Origin: Tubiluchus corallicola
Taxonomy: Eukaryota > Priapulida > Priapulimorpha > Priapulimorphida > Tubiluchidae
Direction of reading: 5' to 3'
Length of the DNA stretch: 64,000 nt
NCBI GenBank assembly: GCA_030141605.1
Contig: JAQGDQ010002411.1
Span: 1-64,000, forward strand
Under the pieces are notes generated by a model. It was not told the origin of the DNA. It was given only the letters and a program-made list of their open reading frames with translations, and searched no databases. The stretch's first letter is position 1. Every line of letters starts with the position of its first letter. The position numbers and the translations under genes are program-made. This document shows positions 25,826 to 34,739 of the stretch, piece by piece.

Positions 25826-27118
25826 TTACAAACTCCAGTAATCTAACCCCTCCATTTTATTTCTATAAATACCTTTAATGTCAAAAAGAATACCTTTATT
25901 TTTAGTCATCAATTGAGTAAAATAATTTTCTTCTAATTGGGCATATTCTTGATGTGCTACGGCTAAGATAATAGCGTTGTAATTGTTGTCAGGTTCTTTT
26001 TGTAAAGTAATTTGATACTCTTCTTTTATCTCATTAGCATTTGCATTAGGGTCTATGCAATGGACGTTCACTCCATATGTTTTTAGTTCCTTTATTATAT
26101 CCATTACTTTTGAATTTCTAATATCTGATACATTCTCCTTAAAGGTAAGTCCCATTACTAGCACTTTTGAAGCAAGTATATTTGTTCCTTTTGCAATAAG
26201 TTTTCTTATTACTTGCTTGGCAATGTAGCCGCCCATAGAGTCGTTAATAAATCGTCCCGCATTTATCATCTGTGGGTGATATTTTAATTCTTTAGCTTTA
26301 TGTACAAGGTAGTAAGGGTCTACACCTATACAATGTCCGCCAACCAATCCCGGATGAAATTTTAAGAAGTTCCATTTTGTGCCTGCTGCTTCTAATACAT
26401 CATAAGTATTGAGGTTCATTTTTGAGAAAAGTATAGAAAGTTCGTTTATCAAGGCAATATTAACGTCTCTCTGTGTATTTTCTATTACTTTGGCAGCTTC
26501 TGCGGCAGCTATTGAGGGTGCTTTATGTAGCCCTGCTTCAATAATTTGTGCGTATACTTTCGTAATGTTTTGCAGAGCTTTATCATCGCAGCCTGATACT
26601 ATTTTGACGGTATTGGTAAGAGTGTGAACTTTATCACCTGGATTGATACGTTCAGGGGAATAGCCTACTTTAAAATCGGTTTTGTACTTCAGTCCTGATA
26701 TTTTTTTCAACAGAGGCACGCATTTTTCTTCTGTAGTATGTGGATAAACTGTTGATTCATAGACAATGTAATCGCCTTCTTTTAAGTTTTGAGCCACAAG
26801 TTTAGTAGCAGATAATAAAGGCTGCAAGTCAGGGATGTTATATTTATCAATAGGAGTAGGAACGCCAATAATATAAAAACTTGCTTTTGATAAATTGTCA
26901 GGGTCAGAGGTAAACTCTATATCTGTATTTTGAAAAGCTGTCTTTGAAAGTTCATTACTTGGGTCTTGTTTTTTCTTGAGTTGCTGTATCCGTTTTTCAT
27001 TGATGTCAAATCCTATAACGGAGAACTTTCTCGCAAATTCCAAAGCAAGTGGCAGCCCTACATAACCCAAACCAATAATAGCCAGTTTATTTTGTTTATT
27101 AATAAGTTTATTATACAT
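25826..27118 (-). CDS. wbpA: UDP-N-acetyl-hexosamine 6-dehydrogenase (WbpA/WbpO type)
   Basis: A 430-residue NAD-dependent dehydrogenase of the UDP-glucose/GDP-mannose dehydrogenase family that oxidises UDP-HexNAc twice at C6 to the uronic acid. Motifs are 'LAIIGLGYVGLPLALEF' (NAD site), 'YIIGVPTPID' near 100, 'VYESTVYPHTTEE' near 140, and the active-site Cys in 'GLVGGHCIGVDPYYL' near 268. The open frame extends upstream to 27181, but that would overlap the divergent promoter. The ATG at 27116-27118 gives the normal N-terminus. It is the first gene of the nucleotide-sugar operon. Confidence 0.92.
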   Translation of the reverse strand: MYNKLINKQNKLAIIGLGYVGLPLALEFARKFSVIGFDINEKRIQQLKKKQDPSNELSKTAFQNTDIEFTSDPDNLSKASFYIIGVPTPIDKYNIPDLQPLLSATKLVAQNLKEGDYIVYESTVYPHTTEEKCVPLLKKISGLKYKTDFKVGYSPERINPGDKVHTLTNTVKIVSGCDDKALQNITKVYAQIIEAGLHKAPSIAAAEAAKVIENTQRDVNIALINELSILFSKMNLNTYDVLEAAGTKWNFLKFHPGLVGGHCIGVDPYYLVHKAKELKYHPQMINAGRFINDSMGGYIAKQVIRKLIAKGTNILASKVLVMGLTFKENVSDIRNSKVMDIIKELKTYGVNVHCIDPNANANEIKEEYQITLQKEPDNNYNAIILAVAHQEYAQLEENYFTQLMTKNKGILFDIKGIYRNKMEGLDYWSL

Positions 27119-27144
27119 ATAAAATAGTAAAGTTGAGTGTTGAC

Positions 27145-27177
27145 TTGGTAAAAATATACAATTATTTTTTATATTTG
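27145..27177 (+). promoter_or_regulatory. Probable promoter of the phosphohexomutase gene
   Basis: TATATTTG at 27170-27177 matches TAnnTTTG, and TTG at 27145-27147 lies 22 bases upstream. The box ends 37 bases before the ATG at 27215. It sits in the divergent gap to wbpA, supporting the shorter wbpA start. Confidence 0.55.
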
Positions 27178-27214
27178 CCATTCAATGGAAAAATATAAAA
27201 ACCTTTAATAAATT

Positions 27215-28954
27215 ATGCTAGAGACTAAACTATTATCCGAAGTAAAAGAAAAAGCTGGTAAATGGCTTAAAAGTAACATAGATGATGATACTCGCAAAGA
27301 GATAGAAATAATGTTGTCAAAAGACGATGATGAATTGATAGAGACTTTTTATCGTGATTTGGAATTTGGCACAGGTGGTTTGAGAGGTATAATGGGAGTA
27401 GGGTCGAACCGAATGAATATTTATACAGTAGGTATGGCTACACAAGGTTTGTGCAACTATCTGCTTAAAGAATTTAAGAGCAAGGGTGAGATAAGTGCGG
27501 CAATAGCTTACGATTGTAGAAACAATAGCCCATTGTTTGCAGAAACTACGGCTAAAATTTTCACGGCTAATGGTATCAAGGTATACCTTTTTGAGGCTCT
27601 TCGCCCTACACCCGAACTATCGTTTGCCATTAGACATTATGGTTGTCAAAGTGGTGTGGTGATTACTGCTTCACATAACCCCAAAGAATACAACGGCTAT
27701 AAAGCCTATTGGGAAGACGGAGGGCAAGTGATAGCTCCTCACGATGTGAACATTATAGAGGAAGTGAAAAAGATAAGTAGTATTGATGAGGTGAAATTTG
27801 ACGGAGATAGTAGTAAAATAAAGAACTTAGGAAAAGAATTTGACAAAATATATGTAAAAAAGCTAAAAGAACTATCTATTGGTCCAGAGATGATAGCAGA
27901 GCAAAGCGACCTGAAAATAGTTTATACCCCCATACACGGTACAGGTGTGCATTTAGTGCCTGAAAGTTTAAAAGCATTTGGCTTTAAGAATGTAATTAAC
28001 GTGCCAGAACAAGATGTGGTGGATGGTAATTTCCCTACGGTGATATCGCCCAACCCAGAAGAGCCTGCTGCCCTAAAAATGGCATTGGAAAAAGCAAAAG
28101 AAACTAATGCAGATATTGTAATGGCTACCGACCCAGATAGTGATAGGGTAGGTATTGCAGTAAGAAACGACAAGGGAGAGTTTATTTTACTGAATGGTAA
28201 CCAAACTGGGGCTATTTTGGAATATTACATTATCTCGCAGATGAAAGCGAAGAATTTGTTAAGGAAAGATGATTATGTAGTAAAAACAATAGTTACTTCG
28301 GAATTGATTGCGGATATTGCAAAAAAGAATGGGATAGAGGTGTATGATGTGCTGACAGGTTTTAAGTTCATTGCTGATATAATGAAAAAGAACGAGGGTA
28401 AGAAGCGATTTATATATGGTGGTGAGGAAAGCTATGGTTACCTTATGGGAGAGTTTGTAAGGGATAAAGATGCTGTAATGTCGTGTGCGTTGTTAGCAGA
28501 GACGGCAGCTTGGGCAAAGAGCAAGGGTAAAACAATGTATGAACTCTTGAAAGAAATATATAAAGAATATGGTTTCTACTTAGAAAAACTAAAAAATCTT
28601 GTAAAAAAAGGCAAAGAAGGTGCGGAAGAGATACAAGCTATTATGGATGGATATAGAGGTAATCCTCCAAAAGAAATAGGAAGTTCGAGAGTAGTAAGAG
28701 TGAAAGACTACCTGTTGCAAATAGATAAAAATACATTAACAAAACAAGAAAGTGAAATAACACTACCTAAGTCTAATGTTTTGCAATTTTTCTTAGAAGA
28801 TGGAACAAAAATATCAGTTCGCCCATCAGGTACAGAGCCTAAAATAAAATACTATTTTAGTGTGAAAGAAGATATGGCTGGGGATATTGATAGTGTTATG
28901 AAAAAAGCAGGAGAAAGGATAGAACAAATGCAGATAAGTTTAAAAACAGTATAA
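27215..28954 (+). CDS. Phosphoglucomutase/phosphomannomutase family protein
   Basis: The 579-residue enzyme interconverts hexose 1- and 6-phosphates, supplying sugar 1-phosphates for nucleotide sugars. Four domains are recognisable: phosphoserine loop 'TASHNPKEYNGYK' (Ser153), metal-binding 'TDPDSDRVG' near 305, sugar-binding 'GGEESYGYLMGEFVRDKDA' near 395-413, and the phosphate-binding 'RPSGTEPKIKYYF' near 540. The size is that of the long PgcA-like branch common in Firmicutes and Bacteroidota. It shares a transcript with the following glycosyltransferase (15 bases). Confidence 0.93.
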   Translation: MLETKLLSEVKEKAGKWLKSNIDDDTRKEIEIMLSKDDDELIETFYRDLEFGTGGLRGIMGVGSNRMNIYTVGMATQGLCNYLLKEFKSKGEISAAIAYDCRNNSPLFAETTAKIFTANGIKVYLFEALRPTPELSFAIRHYGCQSGVVITASHNPKEYNGYKAYWEDGGQVIAPHDVNIIEEVKKISSIDEVKFDGDSSKIKNLGKEFDKIYVKKLKELSIGPEMIAEQSDLKIVYTPIHGTGVHLVPESLKAFGFKNVINVPEQDVVDGNFPTVISPNPEEPAALKMALEKAKETNADIVMATDPDSDRVGIAVRNDKGEFILLNGNQTGAILEYYIISQMKAKNLLRKDDYVVKTIVTSELIADIAKKNGIEVYDVLTGFKFIADIMKKNEGKKRFIYGGEESYGYLMGEFVRDKDAVMSCALLAETAAWAKSKGKTMYELLKEIYKEYGFYLEKLKNLVKKGKEGAEEIQAIMDGYRGNPPKEIGSSRVVRVKDYLLQIDKNTLTKQESEITLPKSNVLQFFLEDGTKISVRPSGTEPKIKYYFSVKEDMAGDIDSVMKKAGERIEQMQISLKTV

Positions 28955-28969
28955 TTAAAAGAAGAAAAT

Positions 28970-30184
28970 ATGAATATTGGAATGATTTTAGGAGAGTATT
29001 TCCCTGAAGATATAAGAGTTAGCAAAGAGGCCAAATCTCTTATAAATGCTGGTTTTAATGTTTCACTGCTGTGCTTGAGACGTAAAGGAGAAAAATACAA
29101 TGATGTTATAAAGGGTATAAAAGTGAGAAGAATAGATGCAGGGAAAAATAATGTGCAACAAACACTATGGAGTTCCTTTATTTCATTTGGAATTCTGCAT
29201 CCTATTTTCAAAAAGAAGCTAAAAAAGTTCATAACTGATAATGAATTGAGGGTGCTTCACGTACACGATCTGCCTTTATTTAAAACAGCACTATATTATA
29301 GGAATAAATACAAATTAAAAATTGTTCTTGATTTACATGAAAATTATCCAGAAGCAATAAAAATATGGTTCAAATGGAGAAAAAATATAGGAATAAAATT
29401 AAAAAATAAAATTTTGTATAATTATGATAAATGGCTCAAATATGAAGAATATGCCATAGACAAAGCAGATTATGTAATTACTGTGGTTGAAGAAATGACA
29501 GAAAGGCTAAAAATAAAGCACAGTGTAAAATGCAATAACTTTACAGTAATTTCTAATAAGGAGGAAAAAGCATTTGCAGAGCAAGTCTTGATTAAAGATA
29601 TATACAAAGATGTTAAAGATAAATTTATAATAACCTATACGGGAGGGATAGCACCTCACAGGGGTGTAGAAGTAGCTATTGAGGGAATGAAATATATAAA
29701 TAATGATGAGATAGTACTAGCAATTGTAGGAGGGAGTAACAAAGATAATCTTATAAAATTAAACAAAATAATAGTGGAGAATAATTTAAAAAGTAAAGTA
29801 TGTTATTTGGGAAAGCAGCCTTTTAGTAAAGTTTTTTCCTATATGAAAATGGCATCTGTTAATATTGTTCCTCATAATAAGAATGAACAGACTAATAACT
29901 CTATGCCTCATAAATTATATCAAGGAATGATGACTGGTAATCCAGTGTTGGTTAGTGACACAAAGCCATTGCAGCGCGTTGTAAAAAAATTAGGTAGTGG
30001 TTTAGTTTTTAAAACAGGAGATCCTCAAAGTTTTGCGAAAAAAATAATGAAACTATATGATAATAAAGAGTTGAAAGAAGAATTAGGAAGAAATGGTTTT
30101 AATAAAACAGTTAAAGAAAATGAAAACTGGGAAACCGAAGGTGAAAAATTAGTAAGTTTATATCAGAAAATTATAAGTAAGTAG
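28970..30184 (+). CDS. Glycosyltransferase, GT4-like
   Basis: 404 residues with a GT-B layout. The N-terminal part has 'GEYFPEDIRVSKEAKSLINA' near 8 and 'VLHVHDLPLFKTALYY' near 96, as well as 'VLDLHENYPEA' near 121. The C-terminal Rossmann domain has 'ITYTGGIAPHRGVEVAIEG' near 223 and 'MPHKLYQGMMTGNPVLVSD' near 310. The Glu usual in the E-x7-E motif is not obvious. It is cotranscribed with the phosphohexomutase gene and probably adds a sugar to the surface polysaccharide. Confidence 0.85.
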   Translation: MNIGMILGEYFPEDIRVSKEAKSLINAGFNVSLLCLRRKGEKYNDVIKGIKVRRIDAGKNNVQQTLWSSFISFGILHPIFKKKLKKFITDNELRVLHVHDLPLFKTALYYRNKYKLKIVLDLHENYPEAIKIWFKWRKNIGIKLKNKILYNYDKWLKYEEYAIDKADYVITVVEEMTERLKIKHSVKCNNFTVISNKEEKAFAEQVLIKDIYKDVKDKFIITYTGGIAPHRGVEVAIEGMKYINNDEIVLAIVGGSNKDNLIKLNKIIVENNLKSKVCYLGKQPFSKVFSYMKMASVNIVPHNKNEQTNNSMPHKLYQGMMTGNPVLVSDTKPLQRVVKKLGSGLVFKTGDPQSFAKKIMKLYDNKELKEELGRNGFNKTVKENENWETEGEKLVSLYQKIISK

Positions 30185-30236
30185 ATATTCTTTATGATGT
30201 ATTATTATTCTTTTATTTTCAAAAATATAACATATT

Positions 30237-30399
30237 ATGGAATTTATGAAAAATTATGCTTTAAATAAGCGATATAATGACACGCTAAATTTTATTAAAG
30301 ATACCATATTCAGATGAAGTGTTAGATTTAAGTATGGACAACGCTATGAGAAAGATGAAAGAAAAGCTAGAAGAATTTTATAAGTTAAAAGAGAAATAA
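30237..30399 (+). pseudogene. Short frameshifted gene remnant
   Basis: An ATG at 30237 opens 27 codons ('NKRYNDTLNFIKDTIFR') and stops. An overlapping frame continues from about 30300 with 'IPYSDEVLDLSMDNAMRKM' and 'EEFYKLKEK' to TAA at 30397-30399, which overlaps the ATG of the next glycosyltransferase. Together they look like the last 50 or so residues of a lost gene with a +/-1 shift. The ending faintly resembles polysaccharide pyruvyl transferases, but I cannot confirm it. Confidence 0.4.
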
Positions 30400-31484
30400 T
30401 GAAAAAGAAAATAATGAAAAAGAAAATAATATTTATATACCCCTTTATGGCTTCTTTTATAAGGAATGATATAGATATTTTACAAAAGTATTATACTGTC
30501 ATACCATACCAATTTAAATTTAAAAGAGCAGGTAAATTATTTATATTACTTACTTTTATAGCTCAATTTTTTTTTCTGTTAAAGAATATATTAAAAGCAA
30601 AAATAGTTATTGTTTCTTTTGGGGGTTACTTATCTTTATTACCTGTTTTATTTGCAAGAATATTCATGCGAAAATCTTTTATAATTCTTCATGGTATTGA
30701 CTGTGCTTCTGTACCAGGAATAATAAGTTGTAAATATGGATACGGATGTTTTAGCAGAGGTATTCGCGCCTTTTTTCCTAGATGGTCGTATAGATTTGCA
30801 ACGAGGCTGTTACCTGTAAGTGATTCATTGATTTATACAGAAAATAACTACTATACTTCAACAACAATGAAACAAGGGGCTAGATATTTTGTTCCAGATT
30901 TAAAAGAATCTCTTTTTACAGTTGTTCATAATGGTATTGATGTAGGAAAATGGAAGCCAAATAAAGTAAAAAAAATAAATAATAGTTTTATAACTGTTGT
31001 TTCTAATGAAAAGCAATTTGTGAGAAAAGGGGTTGACTTAATAATTAAATTGGCAACTTTTTATCCTGATTATTCTTTTCATATTGCAGGTATTTCGGAC
31101 TTAAACAATATGCCGCAGGTAAGTCCTAATGTTTATTTTTATGGTTTTATGTCGCCAGATAAATTAAGATTATTAGTTAGCGAGTCTCAGTTTTATTTTC
31201 AACTATCAATCTATGAAGGATTTGGATGTGCTCTATGTGAAGCTATGTTATGCGAATGTATCCCAATAGTTTCTAATGTGAATTTTTTACCTGATATGAT
31301 AAAAGATTCTGGCTTTGTACTCAAGAGACGCGATATGAATATGTTGCGAGAATTGGTGGATACTGCTGTCAATACAGAGAATAAAAAGGAACTGGGAGAA
31401 AAAGCACGGCGGCGAATAGTTGATAATTTTTCGCTGGAGAAAAGAGAAAAGAAATTAATAGAAATTATAGAAGATAAACATTAA
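30399..31484 (+). CDS. Glycosyltransferase, GT4-like
   Basis: 361 residues with GT-B features: 'VVSFGGYLSLLPVLFAR' near 70, 'VHNGIDVGKWKPNK' near 175 and the donor-binding 'LSIYEGFGCALCEAMLCECIPIVS' (key E-G-F-G-x4-E) near 270-292. The first 15 bases, ATGAAAAAGAAAATA, are repeated exactly, giving two possible starts (30399 or 30414). The second may be the original. It is part of the polysaccharide region and ends directly against the convergent methyltransferase gene with no spacer. Confidence 0.87.
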   Translation: MKKKIMKKKIIFIYPFMASFIRNDIDILQKYYTVIPYQFKFKRAGKLFILLTFIAQFFFLLKNILKAKIVIVSFGGYLSLLPVLFARIFMRKSFIILHGIDCASVPGIISCKYGYGCFSRGIRAFFPRWSYRFATRLLPVSDSLIYTENNYYTSTTMKQGARYFVPDLKESLFTVVHNGIDVGKWKPNKVKKINNSFITVVSNEKQFVRKGVDLIIKLATFYPDYSFHIAGISDLNNMPQVSPNVYFYGFMSPDKLRLLVSESQFYFQLSIYEGFGCALCEAMLCECIPIVSNVNFLPDMIKDSGFVLKRRDMNMLRELVDTAVNTENKKELGEKARRRIVDNFSLEKREKKLIEIIEDKH

Positions 31485-32168
31485 TTAGTTTAATTTCTTG
31501 TAGATGTAAAAGTCCGCAAAAGAAGTCAAATCAGGGTTAAGAGGATCGTGTTTGTATTTATTGTCTATCTTCTTTATTAGTTCCCAATTGTTTATATGTG
31601 TTTCTACCCATTTCGTGAATTTTCTTTGTTTTACGTGAATTTTTTGAGGTTTTTCATCGTCGCTTGAATAAATAATTACATACTTGTTTGAAGAATTGAA
31701 AAGATTAATCATATATTCTTCAAAAATGTTATCTTCTGTTAAATGATAGATAACATCTAAGGAGATTGATAAGTCTGATTTAGGCTTAATATTTTCATTG
31801 ATATTATCTACATTATATAAGAAAAACTTTTTTGTTTTGTCCTCTTTAAATTTATTTTTACATATTTTAACAGCAGTTTCTGATATATCAAAACCAATGT
31901 ACTTTGAATAATTAGATAATGAAAGCTGATTCCCATCTCCACACCCAAATTCAATTATTTTATTAATATTGTTTTCTTTTACAAAAGAGTTGATTATTTC
32001 TGCCTTAAACTTTGCAAGTCTATTATACGAACCTGCTCCTGAGTTTCCTCCTGTTTTATATCTTTTTTCCCAGTATTCTTTTGTTCCTTTAAATGTTTTT
32101 GTTTTAAAGGTTTCGACAGTTTGCTTAATTATAGGAATTTTGGCAATACCTGTTTTTATTTTTTTCAT
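31485..32168 (-). CDS. Class I SAM-dependent methyltransferase
   Basis: 227 residues. The SAM-binding motif I is 'IIEFGCGDGNQLSLSNYSKY' (about 70-89), with 'YIGFDISETAVKIC' as motif Post I and 'DLSISLDVIYHLTED' near 132 as motif II region. The basic N-terminus and C-terminal 'HDPLNPDLTSFADFYIYKK' match methyltransferases located in polysaccharide clusters. The target (a sugar hydroxyl or phosphate) cannot be read from sequence. The stop codon touches that of the upstream-strand glycosyltransferase. Confidence 0.82.
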   Translation of the reverse strand: MKKIKTGIAKIPIIKQTVETFKTKTFKGTKEYWEKRYKTGGNSGAGSYNRLAKFKAEIINSFVKENNINKIIEFGCGDGNQLSLSNYSKYIGFDISETAVKICKNKFKEDKTKKFFLYNVDNINENIKPKSDLSISLDVIYHLTEDNIFEEYMINLFNSSNKYVIIYSSDDEKPQKIHVKQRKFTKWVETHINNWELIKKIDNKYKHDPLNPDLTSFADFYIYKKLN

Positions 32169-32194
32169 TTTAATCTCTTTTATGAAGAGTTAAT

Positions 32195-32794
32195 CTATAC
32201 GAGTAAAAAAATCGTTCCTCCCCCCAGTACATATCCTGCATATATTTGTGCAGGTGTATGTGCATTGAGAGTTAATCTTGCACTCCCTATCAAGCCTGCT
32301 GCAAATATAATGAAGTAAAGTAAAAGATAACTGTCTAATTGGAATTTATTAACAAGTGAGATATAAAATCCCAATAGTCCGCCTATACCTGTAGTGTGTA
32401 AACTTATCTTCCATTTGGAGGATATGAGCGTTGTAATGGCAAGTAATACAAGCGTTGCAAGTAGGTATTGAGGCATTGTGTTATAAAAAGTAAGGTGAAA
32501 AGCATTCTTATAGGCAAAATAGTAACTTATAATGCAGGGGAATAGTATGTAAATCCTTTCTTTGCAAGATTCTATTTTTATGTTTTGTATGTATCTTAGT
32601 CGGATAGATATATAAAGTATAAGCAGTGGAATGACAAAAGTGTAGAGAATTATATTAGCATAGGAGAGGAGTTGTATATCAAAAGGTATAGAGTTGTAAG
32701 GTGTCTGCGTATTAAAAAGAATAATAACTGCATAAAAAGGCATCAGTATAGGGTGTAGGAGAATTGAGATTGTATATGCAAGGTTGTGTATCAT
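32195..32794 (-). CDS. PAP2-family integral membrane protein
   Basis: 199 residues with about six hydrophobic helices. The C-terminal 'HTTGIGGLLGFYISLV' near 135 and 'GSARLTLNAHTPAQIYAGYVLG' near 170-190 (key R and H residues: ARL, AHTP) match the last phosphatase motifs of a Bacteroidota PAP2 branch. The classical first motif K-x6-RP is missing, with only 'SCKERIYIL' in its place. It may hydrolyse lipid phosphates such as undecaprenyl diphosphate. It lies 49 bases after the nucleoside kinase gene. Confidence 0.7.
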   Translation of the reverse strand: MIHNLAYTISILLHPILMPFYAVIILFNTQTPYNSIPFDIQLLSYANIILYTFVIPLLILYISIRLRYIQNIKIESCKERIYILFPCIISYYFAYKNAFHLTFYNTMPQYLLATLVLLAITTLISSKWKISLHTTGIGGLLGFYISLVNKFQLDSYLLLYFIIFAAGLIGSARLTLNAHTPAQIYAGYVLGGGTIFLLV

Positions 32795-32843
32795 TATTTT
32801 ATTGTATATTTTTAAAGATCAGGATACATATCTTATTATTTTT

Positions 32844-34526
32844 CTAATAGTTGAAACTACTCCCGTACAAAAATTCTCTAATGATGGAAGTAGGTGGTAT
32901 TTCTTCTAAGGGTATAGGCAAGAGGTATTCGAAAAATTTTAACAATCGTAGTGCTTCTGTATATTCAGGTTGATTTTCTTTTACTTGTAATAGTATGGGA
33001 GTAATATAGTTTTTTAAGGCTCCCAGCTCATAGAGTGTAGCAGAATTGAACATAACATCTGCTTCTTCTTGGAAAGGAAAGATATTCTTATCTTCACCCT
33101 GTCTCACACTTGTCCATCGTTTGATAGTTTCTTGTGCAGAGTAGTTGCGGTAGTTATAATCTCTTATTATTCTTCTTATCAATCTATTGTCAGCAGTGGG
33201 TATATAATTATGGTAGTCAATAGATATAACTGTAAGAGCTGATACATATACCTTATATTTGACATGGTCAGGTATGGTCTTCGTCAGACGTGGCGTGAGA
33301 GCGTGTATTCCCTCCAAAATAAGAATATTGTTAGGATGTAATTTCAATTTTGTTCCGTCGTAGTATCTTTTACCTTTTTCAAATGAAAATTTGGGTACCT
33401 CTATTTCTTCTCCTTGCATCAACTGATTAATATGATGGTTAAGTAGAGAAAGATCTAAAGCTTCAATGTTTTCAAAATCATATTCTCCGTTTTTGTCTTT
33501 TGGGGTATCTTCTCTGTTGACAAAGTAATTGTCTATTGAAATTTTGATTGGTTTAAGACTTGAAGCTTTCAACTGAACAGACAAGCGTTTGGCAAAAGTT
33601 GTTTTTCCTGATGATGTGGGACCTGATATAAGGATAAGTCGCACGTTCCCCTTCTCCTCTATTTTTTCAGCAATATTTACTATCTTTTTTTCTTGCAATG
33701 CTTCTGATATTTTGATAGCCTCTCCTATGTGTTTCTTCTTTATCCAGTGGTTTAAGTCTCCTATAGTGCTTATACCAAGTATTTCAGCCCATTTCTTATG
33801 TTCATTGAATATGTTGAATAGCTTGCCCCTTTTTATTACAGGTGTAAGTTGCTTTGGGTTTTCTCTCAAGGGCAATCTAAGTAATAAGCCTGTAAAATAT
33901 TTTTCTACTTTGAAACCTTTCAAATAGCCTGTAGAAGGTGCAAGATAGCCGTAGAAATAGTCAATGGTATTTTGTAAATAATATACAGATGAGTATACTT
34001 TGGCACGGTCTTTTAGCAGGTTTATCTTGTCGGTCAGTCCTTGTTCTTCGAAATTTCTAATAGCTTTTTCAGTTTCCAATGATTCTCTGATAAAAGGTAA
34101 GTCTTGTTCTATAAGTTTATGCATTTCATTGTTGAGGACTGCTATGTCTTCTACTGTTAGTTCAGAATTATTTTTGTTGATATGGCAAAACACTCCTTTA
34201 GAAATGGGATGGGATATGTGAAGAATATGTTGTGGAAAGAGCTTTTTGAAAGCAGTGTATAGAACAAAGCAGGTAGAGCGAGTATACATCCGCATACCAT
34301 CGCTATGTGTAATGTCCAAAAACAAAATTCTTTTAGGTTTTACTATCCTATATGTGAGTTCTTGTAGCTCATTGTTCACCAAAGCTCCAAGTATGGTATG
34401 ATTAAGTTCTATGTTTAGATCTTGTGCTATGGCTTGCAATGGTGTTCCTATGGGGTAAGATTTTTTCTGCTGATTATTTTCACAGAATATCTCTGCTTGT
34501 TCAGTAAGTAACATTGTGTTTGGCAT
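32844..34526 (-). CDS. Nucleoside kinase with TGS/ThrRS-like N-terminal half
   Basis: About 560 residues. The N-terminal part has a TGS-like domain ('PIGTPLQAIAQDLN', 'ILGALVNNELQEL') and a threonyl-tRNA-synthetase-like second domain with 'HISHPISKGVFCHI'. The C-terminal part is a uridine-kinase/phosphoribulokinase-like P-loop kinase: 'LISGPTSSGKTTFAKRLS' near 300, 'SIDNYFVNRED' and 'LEGIHALTP'. Such fusion kinases phosphorylate uridine or related nucleosides. The frame is open to 34559, but the promoter at 34557-34586 would put the transcript start near 34550. The ATG at 34524-34526 ('MPNTMLLTEQ') is therefore preferred. Confidence 0.85.
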   Translation of the reverse strand: MPNTMLLTEQAEIFCENNQQKKSYPIGTPLQAIAQDLNIELNHTILGALVNNELQELTYRIVKPKRILFLDITHSDGMRMYTRSTCFVLYTAFKKLFPQHILHISHPISKGVFCHINKNNSELTVEDIAVLNNEMHKLIEQDLPFIRESLETEKAIRNFEEQGLTDKINLLKDRAKVYSSVYYLQNTIDYFYGYLAPSTGYLKGFKVEKYFTGLLLRLPLRENPKQLTPVIKRGKLFNIFNEHKKWAEILGISTIGDLNHWIKKKHIGEAIKISEALQEKKIVNIAEKIEEKGNVRLILISGPTSSGKTTFAKRLSVQLKASSLKPIKISIDNYFVNREDTPKDKNGEYDFENIEALDLSLLNHHINQLMQGEEIEVPKFSFEKGKRYYDGTKLKLHPNNILILEGIHALTPRLTKTIPDHVKYKVYVSALTVISIDYHNYIPTADNRLIRRIIRDYNYRNYSAQETIKRWTSVRQGEDKNIFPFQEEADVMFNSATLYELGALKNYITPILLQVKENQPEYTEALRLLKFFEYLLPIPLEEIPPTSIIREFLYGSSFNY

Positions 34527-34556
34527 ACTGGTATTTTTTCTAAAAAAGTTATAGAA

Positions 34557-34586
34557 CAAATATAAACATTATATAGAGTTGTCAAA
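34557..34586 (-). promoter_or_regulatory. Bacteroidota-type promoter of the nucleoside kinase gene
   Basis: On the minus strand TTTG (34586-34583), 18 bases, then TATATTTG (34564-34557), a full match to the -33/-7 pattern. The expected start is near 34550, about 24 bases ahead of the chosen ATG. The 180-base gap to murG contains nothing else recognised. Confidence 0.75.
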
Positions 34587-34739
34587 AAATAAGAAGCGAG
34601 GTTAATCAAAATATATTGCATCTCCAAAACTACCGTTAAATATAGAAAAACAGACTGGTACTAGTGAGCTAGTAGATTGGAGGGGCAATAAGAAAAATGG
34701 ATAGTAATATTAGTGGTTTGATTAGTTTTGAAAGTGCTA

